A program made the translations under genes and the position numbers. The notes below the pieces were generated by a model, which did no database searches, was not told where the DNA came from, and saw only the letters and a program-made list of their open reading frames with translations. A stretch of DNA of 36,143 nt from the NCBI GenBank assembly GCA_040394255.1, contig JBEBSP010000003.1, forward strand, positions 1 to 36,143. Reading direction: 5' to 3'. The stretch is from Agaricicola taiwanensis_A (GTDB lineage: Bacteria > Pseudomonadota > Alphaproteobacteria > Rhizobiales > Methylopilaceae). Positions 16,521 to 24,797 of the stretch are shown here, one piece after another. How positions within the stretch are numbered: position 1 is the stretch's first letter; each line of letters begins with the position of its first letter.

Positions 16521-17891
16521 ATGGCCCGCGATACCGTCGACACGACGCCGATCATCTCCCGCGACGAATTGGTCGCCTGGTTCGAAAAGGGCTGCAAGGC
16601 CCCCGCCGATTTCCGCATCGGCACCGAACACGAGAAATTCCCCTTCTACACCGCCGACCACACGCCGGTTCCCTATGAGGGAGCGCGCGGCATCCGCGCG
16701 ATCCTCGACGGCATGCAGAAGCTGCTCGGCTGGGAACCGATCATCGAAGGCGAGCACGTCATCGGCTTGCTGGACGTGACTGGGGGAGGCGCCATCAGCC
16801 TGGAGCCGGGCGGGCAGTTCGAACTGTCCGGTGCGCCGGTCGAAACCATCCAGCAGACCTGCCGCGAGCTGCACGCCCATCTGGCGCAACTGCGGCAGGT
16901 GGCGTCCCCGCTCGGCATTGGCTTCCTCGGGCTGGGCATGAGTCCGGCCTGGACGCTCGCCCGCACGCCGAGGATGCCAAAGCGCCGCTATGAGATCATG
17001 ACCCGCTACATGCCCAGGGTCGGCACGCGCGGGCTGGACATGATGTACCGGACCTCGACGGTGCAGGTGAACCTCGACTTCTCCTCCGAGGCCGACATGG
17101 TCGAGAAGCTGCGCATGAGCGTGGCGCTCCAGCCCGTCGCCACCGCGCTCTTCGCCAACTCGCCCTTCACCGAGGGCCGCCCCAACGGCTATCTGTCCGA
17201 GCGCTCCAACATCTGGCTCGACACCGACAACGACCGCGCCGGCATGCTGCCCTTCGCCTTCGAGGACGGCATGGGCTTCGAGCGCTACACCGATTACGCG
17301 CTCGACGTGCCGATGTATTTCGTCAAGCGCGGCGATATCTATCACGACGTCACCGGCGCCTCGTTCCGCGACCTGATGGCGGGTCGGCTGCCCCAGCTTC
17401 CGGGCGAGCGGGCCACCGTGTCCGACTGGTCGAACCACCTCGGCACGATCTTCCCCGAGGTGCGCCTCAAGCGCTATCTGGAAATGCGGGGCGCGGACAG
17501 CGGTCCCACCAGCCGCATCTGCGCGCTCTCGGCCTTCTGGACCGGCCTGTTCTACGACCAGACGGCGCTTGACGCCGCCTGGGACCTGGCGAAGGACTGG
17601 ACCGAGGCGGAGCGCGACGAACTGCGCCGCGCCGTCCCGAGGACGGGTCTGGCGACGCCGTTCCGCAACCGGACGCTGGGCGACATCGCCCGTGAGGCGC
17701 TGGACATCTCCCGCGCGGGGCTTGCCGCGCGGGCGCGCTGCGACGCGCTCGGCGATGACGAGACGGCCTTCCTCAATCCGCTGGAAACCATCGTCGAGAC
17801 CGGCCGCACGGCGGCCGAGGACCTGCTGAAGCGCTATGAAGGTCCATGGCGGCGCTCGGTCGATCCGGTGTTCCTGGAAATGGCCTACTGA
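16521..17891 (+). CDS. gshA: Glutamate-cysteine ligase, plant/alphaproteobacterial type
   Basis: Joins glutamate and cysteine using ATP, the first step of glutathione synthesis in the cytoplasm. The 456-residue protein is of the class shared by plants and alphaproteobacteria (GCS2/EgtA-related), with FRIGTEHEKF (31-40), SLEPGGQFELSG (93-104), the MYRTSTVQVNLDF strand and RSNIWLDTDNDR in the active-site region. In the plant enzyme two cysteine pairs provide redox control; I did not find equivalents. The ATG at 16521 is the first codon fitting the family. It is followed after 8 bases by the small ATPase gene. Confidence 0.95.
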   Translation: MARDTVDTTPIISRDELVAWFEKGCKAPADFRIGTEHEKFPFYTADHTPVPYEGARGIRAILDGMQKLLGWEPIIEGEHVIGLLDVTGGGAISLEPGGQFELSGAPVETIQQTCRELHAHLAQLRQVASPLGIGFLGLGMSPAWTLARTPRMPKRRYEIMTRYMPRVGTRGLDMMYRTSTVQVNLDFSSEADMVEKLRMSVALQPVATALFANSPFTEGRPNGYLSERSNIWLDTDNDRAGMLPFAFEDGMGFERYTDYALDVPMYFVKRGDIYHDVTGASFRDLMAGRLPQLPGERATVSDWSNHLGTIFPEVRLKRYLEMRGADSGPTSRICALSAFWTGLFYDQTALDAAWDLAKDWTEAERDELRRAVPRTGLATPFRNRTLGDIAREALDISRAGLAARARCDALGDDETAFLNPLETIVETGRTAAEDLLKRYEGPWRRSVDPVFLEMAY

Positions 17892-17899
17892 AGCTCCCC

Positions 17900-18451
17900 A
17901 TGCCGATGAACGGCTCCAACCTGTTCATCCTCACCGGCGGGCCTGGCGCGGGCAAGAGCACGTTGATCGACGCGCTCGCGCAACGAGGATATGCCGTCTC
18001 GCCGGAGGTCGGCCGCCGGATCATCCGCGAGCAGATGGAAGGCGCCGGCCGGGCCTTGCCCTGGGCCGACCGGGAGCGGTTCGCGCGGATCATGCTGGCG
18101 CGGGAGATCAAGTCCTACCGTGCCCGGAGCGCCGAGGAGGGGCCGGTCTTCTTCGACCGGGGCGTGCCGGACGTCGTCGGCTACCTGCGCCACGAAGGAT
18201 TGCCGGTGCCGGGCAGGATGCTGCTCGCCGCCGAGCTGTTTCGCTACAACCGCAAGGTCTTCATCTGCCCGCCCTGGCCGGAGATCTACGGGCAGGATGC
18301 CGAGCGGCGGCAGAATCCGGCGGTGGCGGCGGCGACCTATCACGCCATGGTCCGCACCTATACCGGCCTCGGCTACCGGCTGGTCGAGGTTCCGCGCATC
18401 TCCGTGGAGAGGCGCGCGAACTTCGTGCTGGCGGAAGCCGTGAAGGCTTAA
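17900..18451 (+). CDS. Small AAA_28-type P-loop ATPase/kinase
   Basis: A 183-residue protein with Walker A GGPGAGKST (13-21), VFFDRGVPD (83-91) where a kinase-like DRG motif is expected, and a C-terminal RISVERRANFVL helix. It resembles the AAA_28 group of predicted nucleoside or small-molecule kinases, whose substrate is unknown. I chose ATG 17900; ATG 17906 is equally possible, and neither has a strong ribosome-binding site. It begins 8 bases after gshA, so it probably shares its transcript. Its stop overlaps the stop of the converging dehydrogenase gene at a TTAA. Confidence 0.78.
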   Translation: MPMNGSNLFILTGGPGAGKSTLIDALAQRGYAVSPEVGRRIIREQMEGAGRALPWADRERFARIMLAREIKSYRARSAEEGPVFFDRGVPDVVGYLRHEGLPVPGRMLLAAELFRYNRKVFICPPWPEIYGQDAERRQNPAVAAATYHAMVRTYTGLGYRLVEVPRISVERRANFVLAEAVKA

Positions 18452-19341
18452 TCCTTCGCCGCCTTCTTCGCCCATTCGTTGTACATGTCGAGCAGCGCCA
18501 CGATGTCCCGTCCCCGATGGCCCTCGGCCATGGCGACGGCGAACATCTCGCGCACGGCCGAGGCCGCCGGGGTCGGCTGGTGCAGCGTGCGGCCGAGTTC
18601 GATGCCGAGCGCCAGGTCCTTCTCGCCCAGCTCCATCTTGAAGCCGGGCTCGAAGTTGCCCTTCAGCGCGTTCGGGAAGCGCTTGGTGAAATGGTGCGAG
18701 CGCCCGCCGCTGATGGAAATGACGTCATAGAGGATCTGCGGATCGACCCCCGCCGCCGTGCCGAGCGCGAAGGATTCCGCCGCCACCAGCACGTTGCCCA
18801 TGGACATCATGTTGTTGACGATCTTGACCACCTTGGCGGTGCCGACGCCGCCGGTGTAGCGCCAGCTCTCGCCCAGCTTCAGGATCAGCGGCTCCAGCCG
18901 GTCGATGGTCGCCCGGTTGCCGCCCGCGATCAGGATCAGCTTGCCTTGCCGCGCCTCGGCGGGGCTGCCGCTGACGGGCAGGTCGACCATCTCATGGCCC
19001 TTGGCCCGCGCGGCCTCGTCCAGTTCCTTGATGGTGGCGGGGTCGAGGGTCGAAAGGTCGATGAAGACCGATCCCGCCTGCGCCTTGGCCAGCGCGCCGT
19101 CGTCGCCCAGGAAGGCGATGCGCGCCGCCTGCGGGTTGGGCAGGCTGGAGAGCACGATGCCGCGCCCGGCCAGCGCCGTGGCGAGGTCGCCCGTCACCGG
19201 CACGCCGCGCTCCGTCAGGCTCTTGCGGATGCCCTCGCTGATGTCATAGCCCAGCACGTCGTAGCCGCTGTCGGTCAGCCGCTCCGCCATGGCCGAGCCC
19301 ATCTGGCCCATGCCGAGAACGGCGATCTTATCCTGCGTCAT
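18448..19341 (-). CDS. 3-hydroxyisobutyrate dehydrogenase-family NAD(P)-dependent oxidoreductase
   Basis: A 297-residue beta-hydroxyacid dehydrogenase. It has the dinucleotide motif GMGQMG (10-15), DLPVSGSPAEARQG (120-133) for substrate binding, and G167...K173...NN (176-177) with K173 as the catalytic lysine. It should oxidise a 3-hydroxy acid or reduce the matching semialdehyde (HIBADH, tartronate semialdehyde reductase and GLYR types all fit). ATG 19341 is chosen because GAGGAG lies eight bases upstream; GTG 19350 is also in frame. It is the last gene of the accessory cluster, 12 bases after the isochorismatase-like gene. Confidence 0.9.
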   Translation of the reverse strand: MTQDKIAVLGMGQMGSAMAERLTDSGYDVLGYDISEGIRKSLTERGVPVTGDLATALAGRGIVLSSLPNPQAARIAFLGDDGALAKAQAGSVFIDLSTLDPATIKELDEAARAKGHEMVDLPVSGSPAEARQGKLILIAGGNRATIDRLEPLILKLGESWRYTGGVGTAKVVKIVNNMMSMGNVLVAAESFALGTAAGVDPQILYDVISISGGRSHHFTKRFPNALKGNFEPGFKMELGEKDLALGIELGRTLHQPTPAASAVREMFAVAMAEGHRGRDIVALLDMYNEWAKKAAKD

Positions 19342-19353
19342 ATCCGTCACTCC

Positions 19354-19926
19354 TCAGAATTCCACGTCGTGCGAGGTCGCGATCTTCGCCGGGCGCGACA
19401 GCGCCTTGATCGACCAGTCGTGCTCTTCCTGGCTGAGCGCCGCGCAGCAGTCGTCCAGCACCACCACCTCGTAGTCGCGGTCGTGCGCGTCGCGGGCGGT
19501 CGCCTGCACCACATAGGTGGTCGAGATCCCGGCGAGCACGATCCGGCGGATGCCGTTGGCGCCCAGGAGGGGCACGAGGTTGGTGCCGAAGAAGGCGCTG
19601 ACGCGGTGCTTCACGATGTCGAAGTCGCCGGGTCGTGGGGCGAGCGCCGGAATGACTTCGGTGCCCCAGGTGCCGAGCTTGAATACGCCGTTCGTCTTCG
19701 CCGCGCCGAACTGCGGCGAGTTTGCGGGGCATTCGCGGTAATCGGGCGAGAAGCCGAGCCGGACATAGCCGACCGCGGCCCCGGCGGCGTCGGCCTTGTC
19801 GCGCGCGCGCTTGATGTTGGCGATGACACCGCGGCGCTCGACCTCCCTGGTGAAGCCCTTCGGACCTTTCCCGTCCTCGCCCGTGAGGTCGTTGATCATG
19901 TCCATGATGAGGAAAATCGATTGCAC
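19354..19926 (-). CDS. Isochorismatase-fold hydrolase lacking the catalytic cysteine
   Basis: A 190-residue protein of the cysteine hydrolase/isochorismatase superfamily, whose amidase members (nicotinamidase, N-carbamoylsarcosine amidase) use an Asp-Lys-Cys triad. D9 (LIMDMIND) and K106 (DIVKHRV) are present, and the fold-typical GIST...ATARDAHDRDYEVVVL follows. The cysteine position of the G-x-x-T-x-x-C-V signature reads GISTTYVV, so V139 replaces Cys. Amide hydrolysis by the usual thiol route is therefore unlikely. Isochorismatases EntB and PhzD also lack this cysteine. The start is GTG at 19926 with AAGGAG seven bases upstream. It lies 31 bases after livF. Confidence 0.85.
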   Translation of the reverse strand: MQSIFLIMDMINDLTGEDGKGPKGFTREVERRGVIANIKRARDKADAAGAAVGYVRLGFSPDYRECPANSPQFGAAKTNGVFKLGTWGTEVIPALAPRPGDFDIVKHRVSAFFGTNLVPLLGANGIRRIVLAGISTTYVVQATARDAHDRDYEVVVLDDCCAALSQEEHDWSIKALSRPAKIATSHDVEF

Positions 19927-19957
19927 GCTGGTCTCCTTGGATGCTTGAGAATGCCGG

Positions 19958-20671
19958 TCACACGCCGAGATAGGCTTGCCGGACGTATTCGCTGGTGAGC
20001 AGGTCCTGGCCGGTGCCGCTGAGCGCGACCTGGCCGCTTTCCAGCACCACGGCCTCGTCGCACAGCTTGAGCGCCAGCCGGGCGTTCTGCTCCACCAGCG
20101 CCACCGAGATGCCCTCGGTCTTGTTGATGTCGACGATGACCCGCGCGACCTCCTGCACCATGATCGGCGCGAGGCCGAGCGAGGGCTCGTCCAGCAGCAG
20201 GAGCCGGGGCTGGGCCATCAGCGCGCGGCCGATGGCGAGCATCTGCTGCTCGCCGCCGGACAGCGACCCGGCCGCCTGGGCACTGCGTTCCTTCAGGCGC
20301 GGGAAATGATGGAAGATCATGTCCAGCGTGCGCGCGAAGGTGCCCTTGTCCTTCACCAGATAGCCGCCGAGGATCAGGTTCTCCATCACGCTCATGCGCG
20401 GGAAGACGCGCCGTCCCTCCGGCGACAGCGCGATGCCGCGCGCCACGATGTCGGGCGCGCCGAGCCCGTCGATGCGCTCGCCCTCGAAGATGATCTCGCC
20501 CGTGCGCGGCTTGATCAGCCCGATGATGGCCTTGAGCGTGGAGCTTTTGCCCGCGCCGTTGGCGCCGATGATGGCGAGGATGCCGCCCTTGGGCACGGCC
20601 AGCGAGACATTGTGCACGGCGGCAACCGGACCATAGGCGACGCTGATGCTCTTGAGTTCAAGGATGCTCAT
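19958..20671 (-). CDS. livF: Branched-chain amino acid-type ABC transporter ATP-binding protein LivF
   Basis: One of the two ATPases of a HAAT-family importer (branched-chain amino acids, amides, urea and similar polar substrates). The 237-residue protein has Walker A GANGAGKSS (35-43), the LivF-typical PEGRRVFPRMSVMENL, the signature LSGGEQQ and Walker B LLLLDEPSLGLAP. The start overlaps the livG stop in ATGA. LivF ends at the usual place, without a C-terminal extension. Substrate specificity resides in the binding proteins, not here. Confidence 0.95.
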   Translation of the reverse strand: MSILELKSISVAYGPVAAVHNVSLAVPKGGILAIIGANGAGKSSTLKAIIGLIKPRTGEIIFEGERIDGLGAPDIVARGIALSPEGRRVFPRMSVMENLILGGYLVKDKGTFARTLDMIFHHFPRLKERSAQAAGSLSGGEQQMLAIGRALMAQPRLLLLDEPSLGLAPIMVQEVARVIVDINKTEGISVALVEQNARLALKLCDEAVVLESGQVALSGTGQDLLTSEYVRQAYLGV

Positions 20672-21441
20672 TCGTAATCATCCTTGCCGAGGTAGGCCTC
20701 GATCACCTTGGGGTTGGACTGGATGTCGGCGGGCGCGCCCTCGGCGATCTTCTCGCCGTAGTTCAGCACGACGATGCGGTCGCACAGGGCCATGACCATC
20801 TTCATGTGATGTTCCACCAGCAGGATGGTGAGGCTGCGCGCCTCGCGGATGGCGGAGATCGACCGCGTCATGTCGGCCGTCTCCTCGGGGTTGAGACCGG
20901 CGGCGGGCTCGTCCATCAGCAGGATGCGCGGGCGCGTCGCCAGCGCCACGGCGACGCCCAGCCGCCGCTGGTGGCCATAGGGCAGGTCGCCGGCGCGGGT
21001 ATGGGCGTGCTTGTCGATGCCGAGCAGCTCCAGCGCCTCCCAGGCGTGGGCCGTGGCCGCCCTTGTCGCGCCTTGCGCCGCGCCGGTGTCGAACACCGAG
21101 GCGAAAAGCGAGACCTTCTCCTTGACCATGGCTCCCGCCACGGCGTTTTCCAGCACCGTGCGGCCGGGGAAGACCATGGTCTGCTGGAAGGTGCGCACCA
21201 GACCCTTCTCGACGATCCGGCTGGGCTTGCGGCCCACGATGCTCTGGCCGTCGAGCAGGATGTCGCCGCGCGTGGGCGGCAGCACGCCGCTGATGACGTT
21301 GAAGGCGGTGGTCTTGCCGGCGCCGTTCGGCCCGATCAGGCCGAAGATTTGGCCGGGCTCGATGGTGAAGTCGATGCCGTTCAGCGCTTTCAGGCCGCCG
21401 AACTGCTTGCCGACGCCCCGGACCTGCAGGGAAACGCTCAT
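20668..21441 (-). CDS. livG: Branched-chain amino acid-type ABC transporter ATP-binding protein LivG
   Basis: Second ATPase of the importer, 257 residues, with Walker A GPNGAGKTT, the LivG-type VRTFQQTMVFPGRTVLENA block, a modified signature LPYGHQRRLGVAVAL and Walker B RILLMDEPAAGLNPEE. The signature being LPYG rather than LSGG is usual in LivG. I chose ATG 21439-21441, which overlaps the livM stop in ATGA; a much longer reading upstream runs through livM in another frame and is not real. It ends in an ATGA overlap with livF. Confidence 0.95.
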   Translation of the reverse strand: MSVSLQVRGVGKQFGGLKALNGIDFTIEPGQIFGLIGPNGAGKTTAFNVISGVLPPTRGDILLDGQSIVGRKPSRIVEKGLVRTFQQTMVFPGRTVLENAVAGAMVKEKVSLFASVFDTGAAQGATRAATAHAWEALELLGIDKHAHTRAGDLPYGHQRRLGVAVALATRPRILLMDEPAAGLNPEETADMTRSISAIREARSLTILLVEHHMKMVMALCDRIVVLNYGEKIAEGAPADIQSNPKVIEAYLGKDDYE

Positions 21442-22445
21442 GGCCTGCCTCCCTTGCGGAACGCTCGAAGGCGCTGGCCGATGCTGGCCACGCCATCGGG
21501 CAGGAACTGCAGCACGAGGATCAGGATCGCGCCGTAGATGATGTGCTGGAGCCCGCCGGTGGCGCGCAGGATCTCCGGCAGCGGGGTGATGATCAGCGCC
21601 CCGATGAAGGGTCCCGCCAGCGCCCAGCGACCGCCGACGACCATCATCGTGATGAAGGCGACCGAGGTCCAGAAGGTGAAGCTGTCCGGCGAGATATAGC
21701 GGATGTAGTGGGTCATCATGGCCCCGCCCATTCCGGCGATGGCGCTGCCCACGACGAAGGCCACGACCTGCGTCTTCCGGGTGTCGATGCCGGTGCTCTC
21801 GGCGAGCTGGAGGTTTTCCTCCACGCAGGTGAAATTGCGGCCCGCCGGAGCGTTCAGCAGCCGCCAGCTGAACAGGAACACCAGCGCCGCGAAGGCGCCC
21901 GCGAGGTAGAAATAGGAGATGCGGTCGGTGAAGGCATAGCCGAACAGCCTGATCGGCGGCACGCCCACGATGCCGTTGGCGCCCTCCGTGATCGACTGCG
22001 CATCGATGGCCAGCAGCGTCAGCATCTGGCCGAAGGTGAAGGTGACCAGCACGAAATAGACGCCGCGCAGCTTGAGGATGATCCAGCCCAGCGGCAGTGC
22101 CACGAGGCCGGCCACCACGCCGCCGATGACGACGCCGAACACCGGCGGGATGCCAAGATGCATCGCCCCCAGCGCCGAGATGTAGCCGCCGACGCTGGCA
22201 AAGCCCGCGTGGCACAGCGAGAGCTGGCCGGTGCGCGCGATCACGCTGAGGCTCATGGCGAAGGTGGAGTTGATAAGAACCAGGATCGCGACGTGGAGAT
22301 AATACTGGCTCGACGTGATGAAGGGGAAGGTCGCCACGAGGCATGCGACCACGGCGAAGCGCAGCCAGATGGCCCGCTGCTCCGTCGGGGCCGGTGCGTG
22401 GCTGGCGGCGGGCATGTCCGGCGTTTGTGTCTGGCTCATGCTCAT
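21438..22445 (-). CDS. livM: ABC transporter permease LivM
   Basis: Inner-membrane permease, 335 residues, with about ten hydrophobic segments after a short cytoplasmic N-terminus (rich in Q, T, P and A). The LivM-type loop GQLSLCHAGFASVGGY (73-88) and the cytoplasmic EENLQLAESTGIDTRKTQ coupling region are clear. It starts with two ATG codons (MSMS) and overlaps the livH stop in ATGA. It pairs with LivH to form the channel for the imported substrate. Confidence 0.95.
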   Translation of the reverse strand: MSMSQTQTPDMPAASHAPAPTEQRAIWLRFAVVACLVATFPFITSSQYYLHVAILVLINSTFAMSLSVIARTGQLSLCHAGFASVGGYISALGAMHLGIPPVFGVVIGGVVAGLVALPLGWIILKLRGVYFVLVTFTFGQMLTLLAIDAQSITEGANGIVGVPPIRLFGYAFTDRISYFYLAGAFAALVFLFSWRLLNAPAGRNFTCVEENLQLAESTGIDTRKTQVVAFVVGSAIAGMGGAMMTHYIRYISPDSFTFWTSVAFITMMVVGGRWALAGPFIGALIITPLPEILRATGGLQHIIYGAILILVLQFLPDGVASIGQRLRAFRKGGRP

Positions 22446-23308
22446 GCCTCCTTCACTCCCATCAGGCCCCAGGGGCGGAAGATGAGGATCGCCATCACCA
22501 GGCCGAGCAGCAGGAAGTCGGACACGGTCGCGCCGAGGAAGGTCGAGGCGAAGCTTTCCACGATGCCGAGCAGCAGCCCGCCGAGCAGGGCGCCGGAGAC
22601 GCTGCCGAGGCCGCCGATGATGACCACGATGAAGGCCTTCAGCATGGGCGCGAGGCCGACCGCCGGGGAGACGCCGAACACCGGCCCCATGAGACCGCCG
22701 GCCAGCGCCGCCAGCGCCACGCTGAGGCCGAAGGCGAAGGGATAGATGCGCTCGGCCCGGATGCCCTGGACCAGCGCGATCTCGGTGTCCTGCGCCACCG
22801 CGCGCATGGCCCGTCCCAGCGAGGTGTAGGTGATGACGATGTAGAACAGCGCCACGATCACCGCCGCCGCCGCGATCACATAGAGACGCGACCAGGGGAA
22901 GATCAGCGGGCCGAGCTTGAGGATGCCGGTGACGACCGAGGGCACGGGCCGCGGGTCCGCGCCCCAGGCGATCAGGGCGACGTTCTGGATGATGATGGCG
23001 AGCCCCAGCGCCGCGATCATGCCGTTGAGTTCGTTGCCCCGGAACGGTCGGAAGATGACGCGCTCGATCAGCATGCCGAGCGCGCCGATCAGCACGGCGG
23101 CGATGCCCAGCGAGACGATGAAGGGGATCTGGTAGTGGGCGAAGGCGAAGAAGGTCACGAAGGCGCCCAGCATGTAGAACTCGCCGTGGGCGAAGTTCAC
23201 CATGCGCATGATGCCGAAGATCAGGGTGAAGCCGATCGCCACCAGCACGTAGGTCATGCCGAGCACGACCCCGTTGACGAGCGATTGGGCGATGAGGGTT
23301 CCGGTCAA
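22442..23308 (-). CDS. livH: ABC transporter permease LivH
   Basis: Inner-membrane permease, 288 residues. The N-terminus LVNGVVLGMTYVLVAIGFTLIFGIMR and the MVNFAHGEFYMLGAF loop are LivH hallmarks; RAMRAVAQDTEIALVQGI marks the coupling region. No ATG gives the family N-terminus. TTG at 23306-23308 (reading as L-T-G-T-L-I) with GGGAG eight bases upstream fits, so I take TTG. It follows the first binding-protein gene after 67 bases holding a strong hairpin, and overlaps livM in ATGA. Confidence 0.92.
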   Translation of the reverse strand: MTGTLIAQSLVNGVVLGMTYVLVAIGFTLIFGIMRMVNFAHGEFYMLGAFVTFFAFAHYQIPFIVSLGIAAVLIGALGMLIERVIFRPFRGNELNGMIAALGLAIIIQNVALIAWGADPRPVPSVVTGILKLGPLIFPWSRLYVIAAAAVIVALFYIVITYTSLGRAMRAVAQDTEIALVQGIRAERIYPFAFGLSVALAALAGGLMGPVFGVSPAVGLAPMLKAFIVVIIGGLGSVSGALLGGLLLGIVESFASTFLGATVSDFLLLGLVMAILIFRPWGLMGVKEA

Positions 23309-23340
23309 GGGGCGCGCTCCCGTTGCGAGATGGGTCAGGC

Positions 23341-23369
23341 CGGCCGGCCCCGGCGTGCGGGGCCGGCCG
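23341..23369 (-). promoter_or_regulatory. Intercistronic GC hairpin between binding-protein gene and livH
   Basis: An 11-base-pair perfect stem (23341-23351 with 23359-23369) with a seven-base loop lies seven bases after the stop of the binding-protein gene. There is no U-run, so it looks like a partial terminator or a 3'-end stabiliser, the arrangement that makes binding proteins more abundant than their permeases in other importers. Confidence 0.6.
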
Positions 23370-23375
23370 TATGCA

Positions 23376-24545
23376 TCACTTGCAGGTGACGATGTCGCAG
23401 GTGGCGATGGTCTCGCTCTGCCCGTTGCGGATCTGGCCGACATAGAACGGTGCGATGAGCTGCTGGTTGCGTCCCCACAGCTCCTGGCCAGTCCAGTTGA
23501 CCGGTCCGAGCACCGAGGGGAAGTCCTTCAGCGCGAGCGTCGCTTCCATGATCTTGTCGGTGTCCTCCACCGTTCCGGCTTGCTTCATGCCCTCGAACAG
23601 CATGTGCATGTTGACGTAGAAGAAGGGCGTGAAGCCGTTGATCTCGGTCTTGTAGGTCGCCTTCCAGCGGTCGACGAGGGCCTTGGTCTCCGGAATTTCG
23701 AGGTTCAGCGGCTGATGGACGTAGACGCCTTCCGCGAACTCCTTGCCGGCCACCGAGAGGATGTCCGCCGTGGCGTCGCCGCCGGTGCGGATGATCGGCT
23801 TGGTCCAGCCGAGTTCGCGCGCCTGGCGGACGATGAGGCCGGCGGTCTGCGGCGAGTTGCCGTCCAGCTCGATGGCCTCCGCGTCGGTCGCCATGATGCG
23901 GATCAGCAGCGGCGTGAAGTCGGTGCGCTCGCGTTCGAACACCTCCTTGGCGACGAACTTGGCGCCGACGGCCTCATAGGCCACCTCGTTGTCCTTGAAG
24001 ATCGCCTGTCCGGTCTCGTCGTTGGGGAAGAGCCCCGCGATCTTGGTGACGCCTAGTTTCTTCACCACCCAGTCGGCCTGCGGCTTGGCGAAGATGCCGG
24101 TCGGCAGCACCGGCCGGAAGGCATAGGGCGTCTCGGCGTTCATGGCCTTGGGGGTGAAGGCCATGGTCATGGTGATGACCTTGGCCTGCGAGGTGATGGG
24201 CGCCAGCGCCACGGCCGGGGCCGAGCCCATGGGACCCATGATGATCTTCACCTTGTCCTCGGAGATCAGCCGGTTCATGGCCGTGATGGCTTCCGAGCTC
24301 TTGAACTGGTCATCATAGGAAATCAGGCGGATTTTGTATTTCTTGCCCGCGACCTCCAGGCCGCCTTCCTTGTTGATGTCCTCGGCGGCCATTTCCGCCG
24401 CGCCCTTCATGGCGTTGCCCCAGGTGGCGCCCGCGCCGCTGAGGGTCACGAGGACGCCGATCTTCAGTTCTTCCTGTGCCTGCGCGCCGGTGGCGATCAG
24501 GGTAACAGCCACGGTCGCGGACGTAAGCAGTGCCTTTAGCATCAT
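23376..24545 (-). CDS. ABC transporter substrate-binding protein (Leu/Ile/Val-type), copy 1
   Basis: Periplasmic type I binding protein, 389 residues, with a Sec signal peptide (MMLKALLTSATVAVTLIATGAQAQ). The mature part starts EELKIGVLVTLSGAGA and has the two-lobe Peripla_BP_6 pattern. By eye it is about 70% identical over the whole length, almost without gaps, to the protein encoded next upstream. Both end in C-x4-C (here CDIVTC), a possible C-terminal disulfide. AGGAG lies before ATG-ATG at 24545. The longer open frame upstream runs into a repeat and is not real. It likely feeds the LivHMGF complex encoded directly downstream. Confidence 0.93.
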   Translation of the reverse strand: MMLKALLTSATVAVTLIATGAQAQEELKIGVLVTLSGAGATWGNAMKGAAEMAAEDINKEGGLEVAGKKYKIRLISYDDQFKSSEAITAMNRLISEDKVKIIMGPMGSAPAVALAPITSQAKVITMTMAFTPKAMNAETPYAFRPVLPTGIFAKPQADWVVKKLGVTKIAGLFPNDETGQAIFKDNEVAYEAVGAKFVAKEVFERERTDFTPLLIRIMATDAEAIELDGNSPQTAGLIVRQARELGWTKPIIRTGGDATADILSVAGKEFAEGVYVHQPLNLEIPETKALVDRWKATYKTEINGFTPFFYVNMHMLFEGMKQAGTVEDTDKIMEATLALKDFPSVLGPVNWTGQELWGRNQQLIAPFYVGQIRNGQSETIATCDIVTCK

Positions 24546-24588
24546 GCAATCTCCTGAGAATTTAGCCGGCAATGAGTGAGCTTGAGTT

Positions 24589-24723
24589 CGTGGCCCATCC
24601 TTTGAGGCGCCTGCCTGAGAAGGCTCCTCGGGATGAGGTGGCAGGTTTGGGGCTGTTCGATCTTCACCCGCCTGCGACCCCATACCGAGCCGCCGAAGAC
24701 GACGTCTCGAAGGATGGGCCACG
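24589..24723. repeat. Palindromic intergenic repeat pair between the two binding-protein genes
   Basis: A sequence beginning CGTGGCCCATCCTT (24589-24602) and running through GGCTCCTCGGGATGAGG (near 24639) matches, from memory, the TCGAGAC...GGCTCCTCAGGATGAGG repeat spread through Hyphomicrobiales genomes. A second, inverted partial copy lies at about 24700-24723 (AAGGATGGGCCACG). The outer arms pair over about 14 perfect bases and more with mismatches. The element is noncoding. Ends are approximate. Confidence 0.6.
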
Positions 24724-24736
24724 CATTCCGCTTGGT

Positions 24737-24785
24737 CCGGTATGCTGTACCGGGGGTGGCGGCCCGGCGCGCCGAACCGCCACCC
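24737..24785 (-). promoter_or_regulatory. Two GC hairpins downstream of the second binding-protein gene
   Basis: Read on the minus strand just after the stop at 24798: a nine-base-pair stem (24754-24762 with 24777-24785) whose loop contains the palindrome CGGCGCGCCG, then CCGGTA (24737-24742) with TACCGG (24748-24753). No U-run follows. As with the hairpin after the other copy, it may attenuate or stabilise the transcript. Confidence 0.55.
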
Positions 24786-24797
24786 TGTTTCAGGCGG

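Noticed and set aside
20668..22344. A 558-codon reading that extends livG upstream
   Set aside because: The extra part overlaps livM in another frame and is arginine-rich nonsense. The ATG at 21441 with an ATGA overlap gives the normal LivG N-terminus.
24546..24722. Upstream extension of the first binding-protein gene
   Set aside because: The added residues derive from the palindromic repeat and precede a good signal peptide with its own ribosome-binding site.
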